The notes beneath the pieces were generated by a model that searched no databases, was not told where the DNA came from, and saw only the letters and a program-made list of their open reading frames with translations. Below are positions 50,359 through 50,424 of a DNA stretch of 50,424 bases, piece by piece. The stretch is taken from positions 1 through 50,424 of the forward strand of contig JBBQED010000021.1 of assembly GCA_038320345.1 (NCBI GenBank). Reading direction: 5' to 3'. This stretch comes from JBBQED01 sp038320345 (GTDB lineage: Bacteria > Bacteroidota > Bacteroidia > AKYH767-A > OLB10). The translations under genes and the position numbers were made by a program. Within the stretch, counting starts at the first letter, position 1; each line of letters begins with the position of its first letter.

Positions 50359-50424
50359 ATGATAGAAGAGAATTTAATATTTGGAATGCGTGCGGTAATT
50401 GAAGCTATCGAGGCGGATAAGACC
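50359..50424 (+). CDS. rlmB: 23S rRNA 2'-O-methyltransferase RlmB, start only
   Basis: Only the first 22 codons lie in the window: NLIFGMRAVIEAIEAD matches the N-terminal substrate-binding start of the RlmB/TrmH (SpoU) family, which methylates G2251 of 23S rRNA or similar. The gene is cut by the end of the window, not broken. The call rests on a short motif, so a related TrmH-family member is possible. Confidence 0.75.
   Translation, partial: MIEENLIFGMRAVIEAIEADKT

Overview
The window looks like a chromosomal segment of a low-GC member of the Bacteroidota. The grounds are: promoters of the TTTG-N19-TAnnTTTG type instead of -35/-10 boxes, almost no Shine-Dalgarno sequences, type IX secretion (T9SS) C-terminal sorting domains on two secreted proteins, a PorW/SprE-like lipoprotein, a Flavobacterium-type membrane pyrophosphatase, a LytTR regulator with four membrane helices, and short palindromic repeats typical of the phylum. 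I see no rRNA, tRNA, CRISPR array, phage or insertion sequence. Most of the window is housekeeping sequence with one accessory block.

Layout. 1-450: non-coding, with a structured-RNA candidate and short repeats. 450-1319: extradiol (DODA-type) dioxygenase interrupted by an in-frame TAG. 1416-6548, forward: PBP1A, a GT-C mannosyltransferase-like protein, and the two subunits of a 3-oxoacid CoA-transferase separated by palindromic repeats. 6604-8647, reverse: three poorly known genes (lipoprotein, 331-aa protein, small membrane protein). 8923-20437: a surface-glycan type block with a 51-aa ORF, four large membrane proteins of GT-C or YfhO-like type (two are close paralogues with a C-terminal beta-rich domain), two GT2 polyprenyl-phosphate sugar synthases, a lipoprotein that appears to carry the same beta-rich domain alone, and two SAM methyltransferases. 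20671-24835: translation and growth operon rplM-rpsI-rpsB-tsf, then pyrH-frr. 24912-27659: DUF4258 protein, atypical SDR, 3-hydroxyanthranilate dioxygenase, secreted unknown. 27967-29702: two outer-membrane beta-barrels. 29849-31688: scpA and a flippase-like membrane protein. 31948-35469, reverse: M23 endopeptidase, dxr, rseP. 35650-41293: porW-like TPR lipoprotein, LytTR regulator, DUF2306 protein, secreted unknown. 41680-46786: two large T9SS cargo proteins. 46998-49778: a membrane pyrophosphatase fused in frame to a YceI domain. The window ends with a DinB/DUF1569 protein, a hairpin repeat and the first codons of rlmB.

How the parts relate. The GT2 synthases would charge a polyprenyl phosphate with sugar on the cytoplasmic side. 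The GT-C proteins would use such donors on the periplasmic side. PorW and the two CTD proteins belong to T9SS export. M23, PBP1A, RseP and the LytTR protein belong to envelope upkeep and sensing. The strongest unusual items are the pyrophosphatase-YceI fusion, the shared beta-rich domain in the glycan block, the broken dioxygenase and several palindromic elements.
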